The notes: generated by a model not told the origin, from the letters alone. A DNA stretch of 64,000 bases from an uncultured Alphaproteobacteria bacterium (GCA_902557145.1 CACDYZ010000006.1:1-64000), one strand, 5' to 3'. Positions 1 to 13,005 are shown, numbered from the stretch's first letter. Program-made: numbers and translations.

Positions 1-116
1 TTTTTACTAGGCCTCACTGGGTTAAGTGAAGTAATTGAATTTACATAATAATTATTACTTTGATCAATTATATAGTCAGTGACTTCACAATAATTTTTGT
101 ATTCTTCCAGATTCAT
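1..116 (-). CDS. possible 5' part of an unrecognised gene, cut by the window edge
   Basis: Reading leftward from an ATG at 116-114, 38 sense codons run to the window edge without a stop. The peptide starts MNLEEYKNYCEVTDY and ends near NPVRPSK. It begins about 70 bases downstream of the 5S rRNA on the same strand. No clear ribosome-binding site precedes it and I recognise no family. A short open frame can arise by chance in AT-rich DNA, so this is tentative. Confidence 0.3.
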   Translation of the reverse strand, partial: MNLEEYKNYCEVTDYIIDQSNNYYVNSITSLNPVRPSK

Positions 117-186
117 GTATATATAAAGAATAGAATTTATTAGATAATAGAGTAAATAAAAAAATACATAAGATGATAAATTAAAT

Positions 187-297
187 AGGCGGCGTCCTAC
201 TCTCCCAAGCCTTAAGACTAAGTACCATCGGCGCTGGAGGCCTTCACGACCGAGTTCGAAATGGGATCGGGTTTTTTCACTCCGCTATGACCGCCAC
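187..297 (-). rRNA. rrf: 5S ribosomal RNA
   Basis: The minus strand reads GGCGGTCATAGCGGAG near its 5' end and closes with GGACGCCGCC, so the two ends pair as the 5S terminal helix. The central CCGATCCCATTTCGAACTCG block is the conserved 5S core. It is the last member of the rRNA operon, about 45 bases after the 23S 3' end. End positions are estimated to within a few bases. Confidence 0.95.
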
Positions 298-342
298 AAA
301 CTTTTTATAACATGTAGTTAAAACTTTTCGCTGTGTATTATA

Positions 343-3062
<2,720 letters not shown>

Positions 3063-3065
3063 AAC

Positions 3066-3081
3066 ACACAGTGAAAAGTTT
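3066..3081 (-). other. 23S precursor processing stem (5' arm; 3' arm at 321-336)
   Basis: The 16 bases flanking the 23S 5' end (RNA sense AAACTTTTCACTGTGT) are complementary to 321-336 beyond the 3' end (RNA sense ACACAGCGAAAAGTTT), with one A-C mismatch. Such flanking helices are the RNase III target in bacterial rRNA precursors. The pairing is read from sequence; cleavage is inferred. Confidence 0.75.
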
Positions 3082-3196
3082 GTTGTTAATAACTTTTTGT
3101 AGTTATTTGTTGTTATATTAGTTGTTTAATTGACGAACAACTCGTGCAAGTTATTCGTCTGTGTTATCAGCTTACATATTTACGATTTTAAAAAGT

Positions 3197-3272
3197 TGGT
3201 GGAGGATAGCGGGATCGAACCGCTGACCTCCTGAATGCAAATCAGGCGCTCTCCCAGCTGAGCTAATCCCCC
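3197..3272 (-). tRNA. tRNA-Ala (TGC)
   Basis: The minus strand folds as a standard cloverleaf starting GGGGGAT with encoded CCA. The anticodon loop holds TGC within CTGATTTGCATTCAG, and the T arm has GGTTCGATCC. It lies in the 16S-23S spacer behind tRNA-Ile, the usual spacer pair, and is cut from the rRNA precursor. Confidence 0.97.
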
Positions 3273-3280
3273 AACAGTGT

Positions 3281-3357
3281 TGGTGGGCGAGGGAGGACTT
3301 GAACCTCCGACCTCACGCTTATCAAGCGCGCGCTCTAACCAACTGAGCTACACGCCC
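3281..3357 (-). tRNA. tRNA-Ile (GAT)
   Basis: The minus strand gives GGGCGTGTAGCTCAGTTGG at the 5' end, an anticodon stem-loop with GAT in GCTTGATAAGC, and a CCA end. It is the first tRNA of the 16S-23S spacer, eight bases before tRNA-Ala. Confidence 0.97.
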
Positions 3358-3399
3358 AATCAATGCCCTTTATCAACGTTAGTTGAAAAAAGCAAAACA

Positions 3400-3411
3400 A
3401 ATAGACGGTGG
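3400..3411 (-). other. 16S precursor processing stem (3' arm; 5' arm at 5060-5071)
   Basis: The leader upstream of 16S (RNA sense AATAGACGGTGG, from 5060-5071) is perfectly complementary over 12 bases to this spacer segment (RNA sense CCACCGTCTATT). More distal bases (ACGTT and AACGT) extend it imperfectly. Placement on both sides of 16S fits the RNase III helix that releases pre-16S rRNA. Confidence 0.8.
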
Positions 3412-3450
3412 TTACTTTAAACGTACACTTAGTTCAAAGTTTTTTTTCCT

Positions 3451-4950
<1,500 letters not shown>

Positions 4951-5091
4951 TTACCTACTCATAAAAAACAAAGTTTTAAATTGACGTAGGTTAGACGCCA
5001 AAATAACGAGCTAACATTCTTATCGAATGAAAGCTTGATCGAAATTTGACGTTATAAACCCACCGTCTATTCATTTCATATTAACTAAAAA

Positions 5092-5101
5092 TAAAGAGCA
5101 A
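5092..5101 (-). promoter_or_regulatory. boxA-like antitermination site in the rRNA leader
   Basis: The minus strand reads TTGCTCTTTATT, close to the boxA core TGCTCTTTAACA that recruits Nus factors to rRNA transcripts. It lies between the promoter and the 16S gene, the normal place. No boxB was identified. Confidence 0.6.
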
Positions 5102-5153
5102 GAATCACTGGTGCACAATAAATGGCCCAATGAATCGAATAAAAAGTAGACTA

Positions 5154-5181
5154 TATCTACACTTTATCGAAGCATTGTCAA
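5154..5181 (-). promoter_or_regulatory. likely sigma-70 promoter of the rRNA operon
   Basis: The minus strand carries a consensus -35 TTGACA (5176-5181), a 16-base spacer and a -10-like TAGATA (5154-5159). It sits about 200 bases upstream of the 16S 5' end, between tRNA-fMet and boxA. The -35 is exact; the -10 is partial, and a 20-base-spaced TATAGT next to it is an alternative. Confidence 0.5.
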
Positions 5182-5241
5182 ATGCATTTCAATAAAAAAA
5201 ATAAAAAAAAACCCTTGAAAAGAATGAATTTATTTAGGTAT

Positions 5242-5318
<77 letters not shown>

Positions 5319-5369
5319 ATCAGAAAACGAAAGATATGTTAAAATATCAATAATTACAATGATTATTCT

Positions 5370-5446
5370 TGGTAGCGGAGGAGGGATTTGAACCCCCGAC
5401 ACATGGATTATGATTCCACCGCTCTAACCAACTGAGCTACTCCGCC
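5370..5446 (-). tRNA. elongator tRNA-Met (CAT)
   Basis: The minus strand reads GGCGGAGTAGCTCAGTTGG, with anticodon loop ATCATAA in stem GTGGA/TCCAT and an encoded CCA. The G1-C72-type acceptor end is closed, unlike the initiator. A CAT anticodon could also be tRNA-Ile2 (lysidine-modified); the GGCGGAG acceptor resembles alphaproteobacterial elongator Met, so I prefer that. Confidence 0.85.
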
Positions 5447-5483
5447 AAAATGAAATATTGTTTTATATTAAATTAACCTATTC

Positions 5484-6227
5484 TTAAATAATTTTGTTTA
5501 TCTCTTTAAGAATGAATTTTTTTGCATTGTTAACGCCTAGCTTGTTAACTTGTGAATTTATGACAATCTCTACACCTCTTGGCTTTCCATCAAAAATTGG
5601 ATAGCTACCTATGGAGATAAATTGATATTTTTTTTCTGCATCAACAAGAATCTGAGCTATTTTACTCTCATAAAGTTTTGTAGTTATAGATGTTGAATAA
5701 AATTTATTTTTAATTTTAATCATTTTTTTAAATTCTTTCATCATTGCTTGTACTATCGATGGTATTCCTGCAAAAACGTAAATATTCTCAATTTTAAAAC
5801 CTGGTGCGCCACTAACTTTATTTAAAATCAATTTAGATCCCTCGGGCATGTATGCCATTTTTTTTCTAGCATCAGTTAATTCAGATTTAACTTTCCTATA
5901 ATATTTTTTCAATTCACTAAATGCACCTTTATGTAACTTGTATTTTTTTTTAACCGCTAAACTAATTGACTCAGATGTTATATCATCATGTGTCGGGCCT
6001 ATACCGCCAGTAGTAATGATGTAGTCATATCTAGTTTTTAATTTTCTGATCTGAGAAATAATAATTTTTTTTGAGTCAGGTATTACGATAACCAACTGTA
6101 AAGATACACCACATAAAAATAGCTCTTTGGCTATATGATTTATATTTTTATCTTGTGTCCTACCTGATAATATCTCATTGCCGATGATTATAAGACAAGC
6201 TGATTGTATATTTTTTTTAGTTGCCAT
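5484..6227 (-). CDS. CinA/MoaB-like molybdopterin-binding domain protein
   Basis: The 247-residue protein has the MoCF/CinA fold signature: GNEILSGRTQDKN near residue 17, TTGGIGPTHDDIT near residue 72, and a GVEIVI-type strand near the C terminus. Full CinA proteins of about 410 residues add a C-terminal nicotinamide-nucleotide amidase domain, which is absent. It may act in nucleotide repair or be a stand-alone domain protein of unsettled role, as in many alphaproteobacteria. Its ATG is two bases from the divergent sfsA ATG. Downstream on the same strand lie the Met tRNAs. Confidence 0.85.
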   Translation of the reverse strand: MATKKNIQSACLIIIGNEILSGRTQDKNINHIAKELFLCGVSLQLVIVIPDSKKIIISQIRKLKTRYDYIITTGGIGPTHDDITSESISLAVKKKYKLHKGAFSELKKYYRKVKSELTDARKKMAYMPEGSKLILNKVSGAPGFKIENIYVFAGIPSIVQAMMKEFKKMIKIKNKFYSTSITTKLYESKIAQILVDAEKKYQFISIGSYPIFDGKPRGVEIVINSQVNKLGVNNAKKFILKEINKII

Positions 6228-6229
6228 AG

Positions 6230-6925
6230 ATGAATTATAAAGATGAAATTTTAGAGGGTTTTTTTATAAAACGCTATAAACGATTTTTTGTTGATATAAA
6301 GATTGGTGCTAAATTTGTCACGGCTTACTGTCCAAACACAGGTTCTCTGTTAGGTCTATTGAACGAGGGTTCAAAAGTCTTAGTTGCGAAAGTAGAAAAT
6401 CCCAGTGCTAAATTAAAATATAGATTAGAAGCAATCAAATACTTCAAAACATTTGTTGGTATAAACACATCGCTACCAAACGATATTGTTTTTAATGCCA
6501 TAAAAGAAAATAAAATTCTTCATGAAATTAAAGGTGATTTAAAAAAAGAGGTAAAATATGGAAAAAATTCTAGAGTTGATATTTATGCTAGTCACCCAAA
6601 AGGTGATAGTTATATTGAAGTTAAATCAGTAACATTATCAAGAGAAAAAAATTTAGCAGAATTTCCAGATGCTATTACCTCAAGAGGATCAAAACATTTA
6701 ATAGAATTAAGTAATATGTCAAAAAAAGGTAGTAACTGTTTTCTGATATATCTAATTCAACGAAATGATGTGAATAGATTTTCGATAGCTAAAGATTTAG
6801 ATAATGAGTATTATGAAAATTCTCTTATTGCCAAAAAAAGTGGAGTAAAATTTAGAGCATTTAAATGTAATGTTTCTTTAAAAGGTATAAATATTATTAA
6901 TGAGATAAAAATTGATGAAGATTAA
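6230..6925 (+). CDS. sfsA: SfsA family protein (sugar fermentation stimulation protein homologue)
   Basis: The 231-residue protein has the SfsA pattern: IKRYKRFFVD near the N terminus, YCPNTGSLLGL near residue 33, and a PDD-like core with RVDIYAS and YIEVKSVTL near residues 115-135. SfsA is a conserved protein with an N-terminal OB-like and a C-terminal nuclease-like domain; its molecular role is unsettled, and the E. coli name comes from an effect on maltose genes. It leads the operon that continues with map and purine genes. No ribosome-binding site is visible, and the ATG is two bases from the divergent gene. Confidence 0.92.
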   Translation: MNYKDEILEGFFIKRYKRFFVDIKIGAKFVTAYCPNTGSLLGLLNEGSKVLVAKVENPSAKLKYRLEAIKYFKTFVGINTSLPNDIVFNAIKENKILHEIKGDLKKEVKYGKNSRVDIYASHPKGDSYIEVKSVTLSREKNLAEFPDAITSRGSKHLIELSNMSKKGSNCFLIYLIQRNDVNRFSIAKDLDNEYYENSLIAKKSGVKFRAFKCNVSLKGINIINEIKIDED

Positions 6926-7691
6926 ATCATATTCAAATGCTGCAGTAGATTCTTGCAGAAAGGCAGGTAAAATAACTGCAACTATTTTAGACGAGCTCAA
7001 TAGTATAATTAAAGAGGGTATTTCAACTTCTGAGATTGATGAATTTTGTTTAACTAGAATTCAAGAATTAGGTGGCACTCCTGCCCCTTTGTTTTATAGA
7101 GGATTTCCAAAATCTACATGTACCTCTTTAAATCATGTAATTTGTCATGGAATTCCAAATCATAATCGAAATCTTCAAAACGGTGATATTTTGAATGTAG
7201 ATGTCACAACAATAATTGATGGTTGGCATGGAGACTCATCAAGAATGTATAAGGTAGGTGATATTTCTATAAAAGCAAACAACCTATGTAAAGTTACTCA
7301 TGATTGTTTGATAGAAAGTATTGATGTAATAAAAGTTGGTGAGCCGATAAGTCTTATTGGAAAAAAAATTGAAGATATCGCCACATCAAATAATTTTAGT
7401 GTTGTTAGAGATTTTTGTGGACATGGAGTTGGTTTGAAATTTCATGAAAATCCAAGTATTTTGCATTACTACGATAGCGAATATGATAATATTAAATTTA
7501 TAGATGGAATGATTTTTACGATTGAACCCATGATCAATGCTGGAAAATATCAATCTAAAATACTAAGTGATGGTTGGACAGCTGTAACTAAAGATAAAAC
7601 ACTTAGCGCTCAGTACGAACATACGATATATATTAATGGTGATAATGTTGAGATTCTAACAGAGTCTCCAAATAAGGCTTTTTATAATTGA
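6915..7691 (+). CDS. map: methionine aminopeptidase type I
   Basis: It removes the N-terminal Met from nascent proteins in the cytosol. The metal ligands are visible in family order: D and D in VDVTTIIDGWHGDSS, His in CGHGVGLKFHENP, Glu in FTIEPMI and Glu in QYEHTI. The length of 258 residues is typical. I start at the ATG at 6915; a TTG just before it is possible. The gene overlaps the sfsA end by 11 bases, indicating translational coupling, and its stop overlaps the purB start. Confidence 0.95.
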   Translation: MKIKSYSNAAVDSCRKAGKITATILDELNSIIKEGISTSEIDEFCLTRIQELGGTPAPLFYRGFPKSTCTSLNHVICHGIPNHNRNLQNGDILNVDVTTIIDGWHGDSSRMYKVGDISIKANNLCKVTHDCLIESIDVIKVGEPISLIGKKIEDIATSNNFSVVRDFCGHGVGLKFHENPSILHYYDSEYDNIKFIDGMIFTIEPMINAGKYQSKILSDGWTAVTKDKTLSAQYEHTIYINGDNVEILTESPNKAFYN

Positions 7692-8977
7692 TACCGAGAT
7701 ACTCTAGAAAAATTCTTAAAGAAATCTGGGAAGATAATAATAAATTTCAAATATGGCTTGATCTCGAAATACTTGCTTGCGAGGCAATGGAAAAATTAGG
7801 CCAGATACCCAAGGGAACCTCAAATAGGATTAAAAAAAAAGCAAAGTTTAAAGTAAAAGAAATAGAAAAAATTGAAGAAAAAACTAAACATGACGTAATT
7901 GCTTTTTTGACTAATGTAGCAAAGTATGTAGGTGCTGAGTCTAGGTATATTCATAAAGGACTTACATCTAGTGATATTTTAGATACTTCTTTTTCAATCC
8001 AACTCAACCAATCAAGCAATGTAATCCTTGGGGGTTTAGAAAAATTAAGCAAATCTCTTCTTCGTATTGCAAAAAAACATAAATACACTTTATGTATAGG
8101 CAGAAGCCATGGTATTCACGCTGAGACAACAACTTTTGGATTAAAAATTCTTGGTTATCTAGTTGAAAACAATAGAAACATAAATCGTCTTAAAAATTCA
8201 ATAAAACAAATACAAACAATCCAAATGTCCGGTCCTGTAGGAACATACTCTAATATTGATACAAGGGTTGAACAAATGATTGCTAAAAAATTAAAATTCT
8301 CAATCGAGCCAGTTTCCACACAAATTATACCAAGAGATAGACATGCAGATCTTTTTTGTTCCTTTTCTATAATAGCAAGTTCTCTTGAACGTTTATCAAC
8401 AGAAATTAGACATTTACAGAGAACTGAAGTTTTGGAAGTTGAAGAGGGATTTGGAAAAGGTCAAAAAGGTAGTTCAGCAATGCCTCATAAAAAAAATCCA
8501 ATTTTATCAGAAAATTTAACAGGACTAGCAAGAGTAGTAAGGTCTTTAACCATCCCTGCTTTAGAAAATATAACATCATGGCATGAAAGAGATATTAGTC
8601 ATTCTAGTGTTGAGAGAATAAACGCTCCTAATGCAACCATTACTCTTGACTTTGCAGTTCAAAGAATGGTTGCCGTACTTGATAATCTAATAATACATAA
8701 AAAAAATATGATTAAAAATTTAAACCTTTTAAAAGGCCTACCTTACTCACAAAACGTCTTAATTTTTCTAATTGATAATAAAGTTCTGAGAGAGGATGCT
8801 TATAAAATTGTCCAAGATTGTGCTTTAAAAACGTGGGAGGGTAATTTGTCTTTTAAAGATAATCTCTTAAGCCATCCAAGTTTAGCCAAATTTAAGATAT
8901 CAAGTAAAATCGATAATATCTTCAATAATAAAAGTCTTTTTACAAATGTAGACAAGATATTTAAAAGAGTTAGCTGA
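7688..8977 (+). CDS. purB: adenylosuccinate lyase
   Basis: It catalyses two fumarate-releasing steps of purine synthesis: SAICAR to AICAR and adenylosuccinate to AMP. The protein has 429 residues; the lyase signature GSSAMPHKKNPILSENL lies near residue 263, with the catalytic loop just before it and TSSDILDTS near residue 91. The conserved N terminus IPRYSRKILKEIWED requires a TTG start, whose bases overlap the map stop as TTGA. It opens a five-gene purine block. Confidence 0.96.
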   Translation: MIPRYSRKILKEIWEDNNKFQIWLDLEILACEAMEKLGQIPKGTSNRIKKKAKFKVKEIEKIEEKTKHDVIAFLTNVAKYVGAESRYIHKGLTSSDILDTSFSIQLNQSSNVILGGLEKLSKSLLRIAKKHKYTLCIGRSHGIHAETTTFGLKILGYLVENNRNINRLKNSIKQIQTIQMSGPVGTYSNIDTRVEQMIAKKLKFSIEPVSTQIIPRDRHADLFCSFSIIASSLERLSTEIRHLQRTEVLEVEEGFGKGQKGSSAMPHKKNPILSENLTGLARVVRSLTIPALENITSWHERDISHSSVERINAPNATITLDFAVQRMVAVLDNLIIHKKNMIKNLNLLKGLPYSQNVLIFLIDNKVLREDAYKIVQDCALKTWEGNLSFKDNLLSHPSLAKFKISSKIDNIFNNKSLFTNVDKIFKRVS

Positions 8978-9693
8978 TGGCAACAAAATTAAAAAAACTA
9001 TATGAGGGAAAAGCCAAAATTATATATGCAAAAAATAGTAACCAAGTAATAGCTACATATAAAAATGACGCTACTGCTTTTAATAATTTAAAAAAAGGTT
9101 CAATTAAAAATAAGGGTGCTATTAATAACGCTATCTCAAGTTATTTATTTCAAATTTTGAATCACTGTGATATCCCAACACACTTTATTAAAAAAATTGA
9201 CAAAAAATCTCAGCTTTTAAAAAAAGTAGACATTATACCAATTGAAGTTTTAATTAGAAATCTCTTTGCTGGATCTTTGTCAAAGAAATTTGGCATTAAA
9301 GAGGGCACTCCATTATCCGATACACTTATAGAGTACTGTTTAAAATCGGATGAACTTGGCGATCCACATATAAGTTCTGAGCATATTCTTAATTTAGGGT
9401 TATGCGACTTTGATGAATTAGAATTAATAGATGAATATTCTTTGAGAATTAACGATGTCTTAAGGTCTACATTTTTTTCTATCGGAATTAATTTAATTGA
9501 TTTTAAGTTAGAATTTGGAATATGTAAGAAAACCAATGAACTTGTTTTAGCTGATGAAATATCTCCAGATACTTGTCGATTATGGGATTTAAAAACAAAT
9601 AAAAAACTTGATAAAGATCGCTTTCGAAGAGATTTGGGTAATGTTGAAGAGGCATATGCAGAGGTGCTTGATAGATTAAACTTAAAGATTTAA
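8977..9693 (+). CDS. purC: phosphoribosylaminoimidazole-succinocarboxamide (SAICAR) synthase
   Basis: The 238-residue protein has the N-terminal KLYEGKAKIIY motif of SAICAR synthetase and the LADEISPDTCRLWD motif near residue 188. It joins CAIR with aspartate using ATP in the purine pathway. The start overlaps the purB stop as TGATG and the end overlaps purS. Immediate neighbours supply the preceding FGAM synthase and the following lyase step. Confidence 0.97.
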   Translation: MATKLKKLYEGKAKIIYAKNSNQVIATYKNDATAFNNLKKGSIKNKGAINNAISSYLFQILNHCDIPTHFIKKIDKKSQLLKKVDIIPIEVLIRNLFAGSLSKKFGIKEGTPLSDTLIEYCLKSDELGDPHISSEHILNLGLCDFDELELIDEYSLRINDVLRSTFFSIGINLIDFKLEFGICKKTNELVLADEISPDTCRLWDLKTNKKLDKDRFRRDLGNVEEAYAEVLDRLNLKI

Positions 9694-9932
9694 TGCGTGT
9701 AAAAATTTTAATAAGACTTAAGAGTCAAATTTTAGAACCTCAAGGTAAAGTTATTGAACAATCGTTGAATAATTTAGGATTTAATGAATTTAATAATATC
9801 AGGCAAGGTAAGCTCATCGAGTTAGACCTACCAGATAATTTAAGTAAAGAAGAAAAAGACCAAAAAATAGACTCTGCATGCAAAAAGCTTTTAGTGAATG
9901 ATATTATTGAAGAGTACGAAGTACTTGGATGA
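9693..9932 (+). CDS. purS: FGAM synthase subunit PurS
   Basis: This 79-residue protein has the PurS pattern: VKILIRLKSQILEPQGK at the start, then GFNEFNNIRQGKLIEL. PurS bridges PurQ and PurL in the three-part phosphoribosylformylglycinamidine synthase found in alphaproteobacteria and Bacillus, helping pass ammonia. It overlaps purC by one base and purQ by four (ATGA). Confidence 0.95.
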   Translation: MRVKILIRLKSQILEPQGKVIEQSLNNLGFNEFNNIRQGKLIELDLPDNLSKEEKDQKIDSACKKLLVNDIIEEYEVLG

Positions 9933-10609
9933 GTTTTAAGTCTGCTGTCATTACATTTCCGGGATCTAATTGTGATAGAGACGCCTTATGTTACTTACAA
10001 GATTTAACAAAAGGTGTTGTTTATAATATTTGGCATGAGGAAGCATCTTTGCCACAAGTTGATTTGGTTATATTACCTGGAGGTTTTAGTTTTGGTGACT
10101 ATTTAAGATCGGGGGCCATGGCATCAAAGAGTAAAATAATCAATGATGTTATAAAACATGCAAATGATGATAGATATTTATTAGGTATTTGTAACGGTTT
10201 TCAAATTTTAACTGAAATTGGGCTCCTTGAAGGAGCCTTGATACAAAACAAAAACCTTAAATTTTTGGGCAAAAACTGTTTTATTAAAAAAAAATTTAAA
10301 AATAATTTCAATTTATCCATTAAAGAAGATCAAGTGCTTCAAATACCTGTGGCCCACAATGAGGGAAATTTTTATTGCGATAATGAAACTTTAAAATCAC
10401 TTAAAGATAATGAACAAATTGCATTTGAATACTGCAAAGGTGAATTCTCAAATAGTGAAGAAAATATTAACGGCTCAATAGAAGCTATTGCGGGCATCAC
10501 AAACAAAAAGAAAAATATTCTTGGTATGATGCCTCACCCTGAAAGAGCCTATTCTGACTTTCACCCTTCACAAGATGGTAAGCTAATCATAGAGTCATTA
10601 ATAACATGA
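9929..10609 (+). CDS. purQ: FGAM synthase glutaminase subunit PurQ
   Basis: The class I glutamine amidotransferase has 226 residues. The nucleophile Cys lies in LGICNGFQIL near residue 88, the PGGFSFGDYLRSG oxyanion region near residue 51, and the catalytic His and Glu in MMPHPERAY near residue 205. It hydrolyses glutamine to feed ammonia to PurL. Both ends overlap neighbours by ATGA, suggesting stoichiometric coupled translation with purS and purL. Confidence 0.96.
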   Translation: MSFKSAVITFPGSNCDRDALCYLQDLTKGVVYNIWHEEASLPQVDLVILPGGFSFGDYLRSGAMASKSKIINDVIKHANDDRYLLGICNGFQILTEIGLLEGALIQNKNLKFLGKNCFIKKKFKNNFNLSIKEDQVLQIPVAHNEGNFYCDNETLKSLKDNEQIAFEYCKGEFSNSEENINGSIEAIAGITNKKKNILGMMPHPERAYSDFHPSQDGKLIIESLIT

Positions 10610-12771
10610 ACGAAGATTTAATACTTCAGCACGGCTTAACTTTAGATGAATTCAAGATCATCAAGAACTATTTAAATAGAGACTTAACTATGGAAGAGTT
10701 AGGAATTTTTTCAGCAATGTGGAATGAACACTGTTGTTATAAGACATCAAAAAAATGGTTAAAAAAACTTCCTACAGAAAATGAAATAGTTATTCAGGGG
10801 CCAGGAGAAAATGCTGGAATAATTGACATACAAGATAATGACGGAATTGCTTTTAAAATTGAAAGTCATAACCACCCTAGTTACATCGAACCTTTTAATG
10901 GATCTGCTACTGGTGTTGGAGGAATACTAAGAGATATTTTTACGATGGGGGCGAGACCAATAGCTACTCTTGACTCAATTAGATTTGGTTTGATAGAAAG
11001 TGAAAAAACAAAATATTTATTAAACGGTGTGGTTCATGGGATTGGCCACTACGGCAACTGTATAGGAATTCCTAATATTGGTGGTGAGTGCGAGTTTGAG
11101 TCAACTTATGGTTTTAATAATTTGGTTAATGCTATGGCTGTAGGTCAAGTTCAAAAAGATAAAATTTTTTACTCAAAGCCTAAGTCTATTGGGGGTTTAA
11201 TTGTTTATATTGGTTCTAAGACTGGAAAAGATGGAATTCATGGCGCCAGTATGGCTTCAGATGTTTTTTCAGAAGACGACGAGGATGATAAAAGACCTTC
11301 GGTACAAGTCGGTGATCCTTTTATGGAGAAACTTTTAATGGAAGGTTGTTTAGAATTAATGTCATTAGGATTGATAGAGTCTATGCAAGATATGGGAGCT
11401 GCAGGAATTACCTCCTCAAGCGTAGAAATGGCTTCGAAGGGTAATGTGGGTGTATTAATTAATCTTGATAAAGTCCCATTGAGACAACCATTAAGCGCAT
11501 ATGAGATACTTCTATCCGAAAGCCAAGAAAGAATGTTGGCAGTCATTGATGAAAAAAATAATCTTAAGGTGAAAGAAATTCTTCAAAAGTGGCAAATAGA
11601 TTATGAAGTTATCGGAGAAATAACTAATAGTAAACGAGTTGTGTTTGAGTCAAATAATAAGAAAGTGGTAGACCTACCCGTAGATATAATTGTTGATGAT
11701 GCACCTGAATACGACAGAGAATTTTATATGCCAAGAAAAAGAAAAGGCAAAGATTTTGATTTTTCTAACATTAAATTAGAAGATATAATTAATTCTTTAT
11801 TATCTAATTTGAATTATTTGGATAAAAGTTGGGTTTTTAATCAATATGATTCAACTGTTATGGGAGATACTGTCAAAGAACCCGGTCAATCATCTGGTAT
11901 AGTTAAAATTCATGGAACACAAAAAGTTATTGGTGCTACCACAGACTGTAATCCTTTATATATTAGAATTAATCCTTACGAGGGTATGAAATATACAGTT
12001 GCTGAGTCTTACAGGAATTTAATTGCATGTAACATAAATCCCTTAGCTATCACAAATAATCTGAATTTTGCTAGTCCTTTAGACCCAAATATCATGGGAG
12101 AATTAGTATTGTCTATTGATGGTTTAAAAACAGCAGCAGAAAAATTCAATACCCCTATTGTTTCAGGCAATGTGTCTTTATATAACCAGACAAATGAAAT
12201 ACCTATTAAGCCTACACCTGTTATTGGAATGGTAGGCTCAAATCAGGATTTGAAAAAAATAAATTCTAATAAATTTTGTAATATTGGCAATAAGATCCTT
12301 ATTCTAGGAAAACAATTAGAAAAAAATTTAAGTCCTTATCTATTGCAGGATCAAAATCTTACCTCAAATATAAATGAATATAATGATTTAGAGGAATTAG
12401 ATTTGGATTATGAGAAAAAAATAGCTGATTGTGTTTTGAAGATGTCAGATTTGAAATATATTATGTCCTGTAATGATATTTCAAGAGGTGGTGTCTTTTT
12501 ATCTTTATTAAAAATGCAATATAAAGATATGGGCTTTAAAGTGAATATACCTGATCCAATTGATCTTTTTTGTGAGTACAGTGCTGGGTATGTAATTGAA
12601 ATTAGGAACGAAGATCTAAAAAATGTATCATCCTTTCTAAGCAAAAATGCTGTTGGATACTTCGAAATTGGAGAGATAATTAAAGAAAATATAGAAATAA
12701 ACTCTAAAAAATTTGACTATTTTGATATTATAAATAATTATCATAATAATTTTGAAAAAATTATCAATTAG
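10606..12771 (+). CDS. purL: FGAM synthase large subunit PurL (small-type)
   Basis: At 721 residues it is the small PurL that needs PurS and PurQ, not the 1,300-residue enterobacterial fusion. Features include SAMWNEHCCYKTSKKWLK near residue 37, IESHNHPSYIEPFNGSATG near residue 85 and GIGNCIGIPN-like nucleotide loop sequence near residue 145. It converts FGAR to FGAM with ATP. bolA starts directly after its stop codon. Confidence 0.97.
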   Translation: MNEDLILQHGLTLDEFKIIKNYLNRDLTMEELGIFSAMWNEHCCYKTSKKWLKKLPTENEIVIQGPGENAGIIDIQDNDGIAFKIESHNHPSYIEPFNGSATGVGGILRDIFTMGARPIATLDSIRFGLIESEKTKYLLNGVVHGIGHYGNCIGIPNIGGECEFESTYGFNNLVNAMAVGQVQKDKIFYSKPKSIGGLIVYIGSKTGKDGIHGASMASDVFSEDDEDDKRPSVQVGDPFMEKLLMEGCLELMSLGLIESMQDMGAAGITSSSVEMASKGNVGVLINLDKVPLRQPLSAYEILLSESQERMLAVIDEKNNLKVKEILQKWQIDYEVIGEITNSKRVVFESNNKKVVDLPVDIIVDDAPEYDREFYMPRKRKGKDFDFSNIKLEDIINSLLSNLNYLDKSWVFNQYDSTVMGDTVKEPGQSSGIVKIHGTQKVIGATTDCNPLYIRINPYEGMKYTVAESYRNLIACNINPLAITNNLNFASPLDPNIMGELVLSIDGLKTAAEKFNTPIVSGNVSLYNQTNEIPIKPTPVIGMVGSNQDLKKINSNKFCNIGNKILILGKQLEKNLSPYLLQDQNLTSNINEYNDLEELDLDYEKKIADCVLKMSDLKYIMSCNDISRGGVFLSLLKMQYKDMGFKVNIPDPIDLFCEYSAGYVIEIRNEDLKNVSSFLSKNAVGYFEIGEIIKENIEINSKKFDYFDIINNYHNNFEKIIN

Positions 12772-13005
12772 ATGCCTATAGAACAAAAAAAACTTGAAGA
12801 TCTTATTAAAGATAAGTTTCCAAATTCTATAATTACAATAGAAGATCTTGCTGGTGATAACGATCATTATTCAGTTCAAATTGAAAGTGATATATTTAAT
12901 GGGTTATCTCGTATACAACAGCATCAATTAGTCTACAAATCATTAGATGGGTTGATGGATAAAGAGCTTCACGCTATGCAATTAAAAACGAAAGGAACTA
13001 AATAA
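12772..13005 (+). CDS. bolA: BolA family protein
   Basis: The 77-residue protein fits the class II KH-like BolA fold with the HY motif region (DNDHYSVQIES) and the C-terminal HAMQLKTKG with the conserved His. BolA proteins bind monothiol CGFS glutaredoxins with a shared Fe-S cluster and act in Fe-S trafficking or iron sensing. The next gene, overlapping by one base (TAATG), encodes exactly such a glutaredoxin. Confidence 0.93.
   Translation: MPIEQKKLEDLIKDKFPNSIITIEDLAGDNDHYSVQIESDIFNGLSRIQQHQLVYKSLDGLMDKELHAMQLKTKGTK

Noticed and set aside
1-30. Short imperfect hairpin CCTCACT/AGTGAAG considered as an rRNA terminator
   Set aside because: The stem has a G-U pair and no T run on either strand, and it lies in a possible reading frame.
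5193-5217. A/T tract between tRNA-fMet and the rRNA promoter considered as a terminator
   Set aside because: A T run is present in minus sense, but I found no convincing GC stem just before it.
5370-5446. tRNA with CAT anticodon read as tRNA-Ile2
   Set aside because: Acceptor and D-arm sequence resemble alphaproteobacterial elongator tRNA-Met more; kept as an alternative only.
9210-9536. 108-codon minus-strand frame inside purC
   Set aside because: Fully covered by a clear purC reading frame on the other strand, with no family features.
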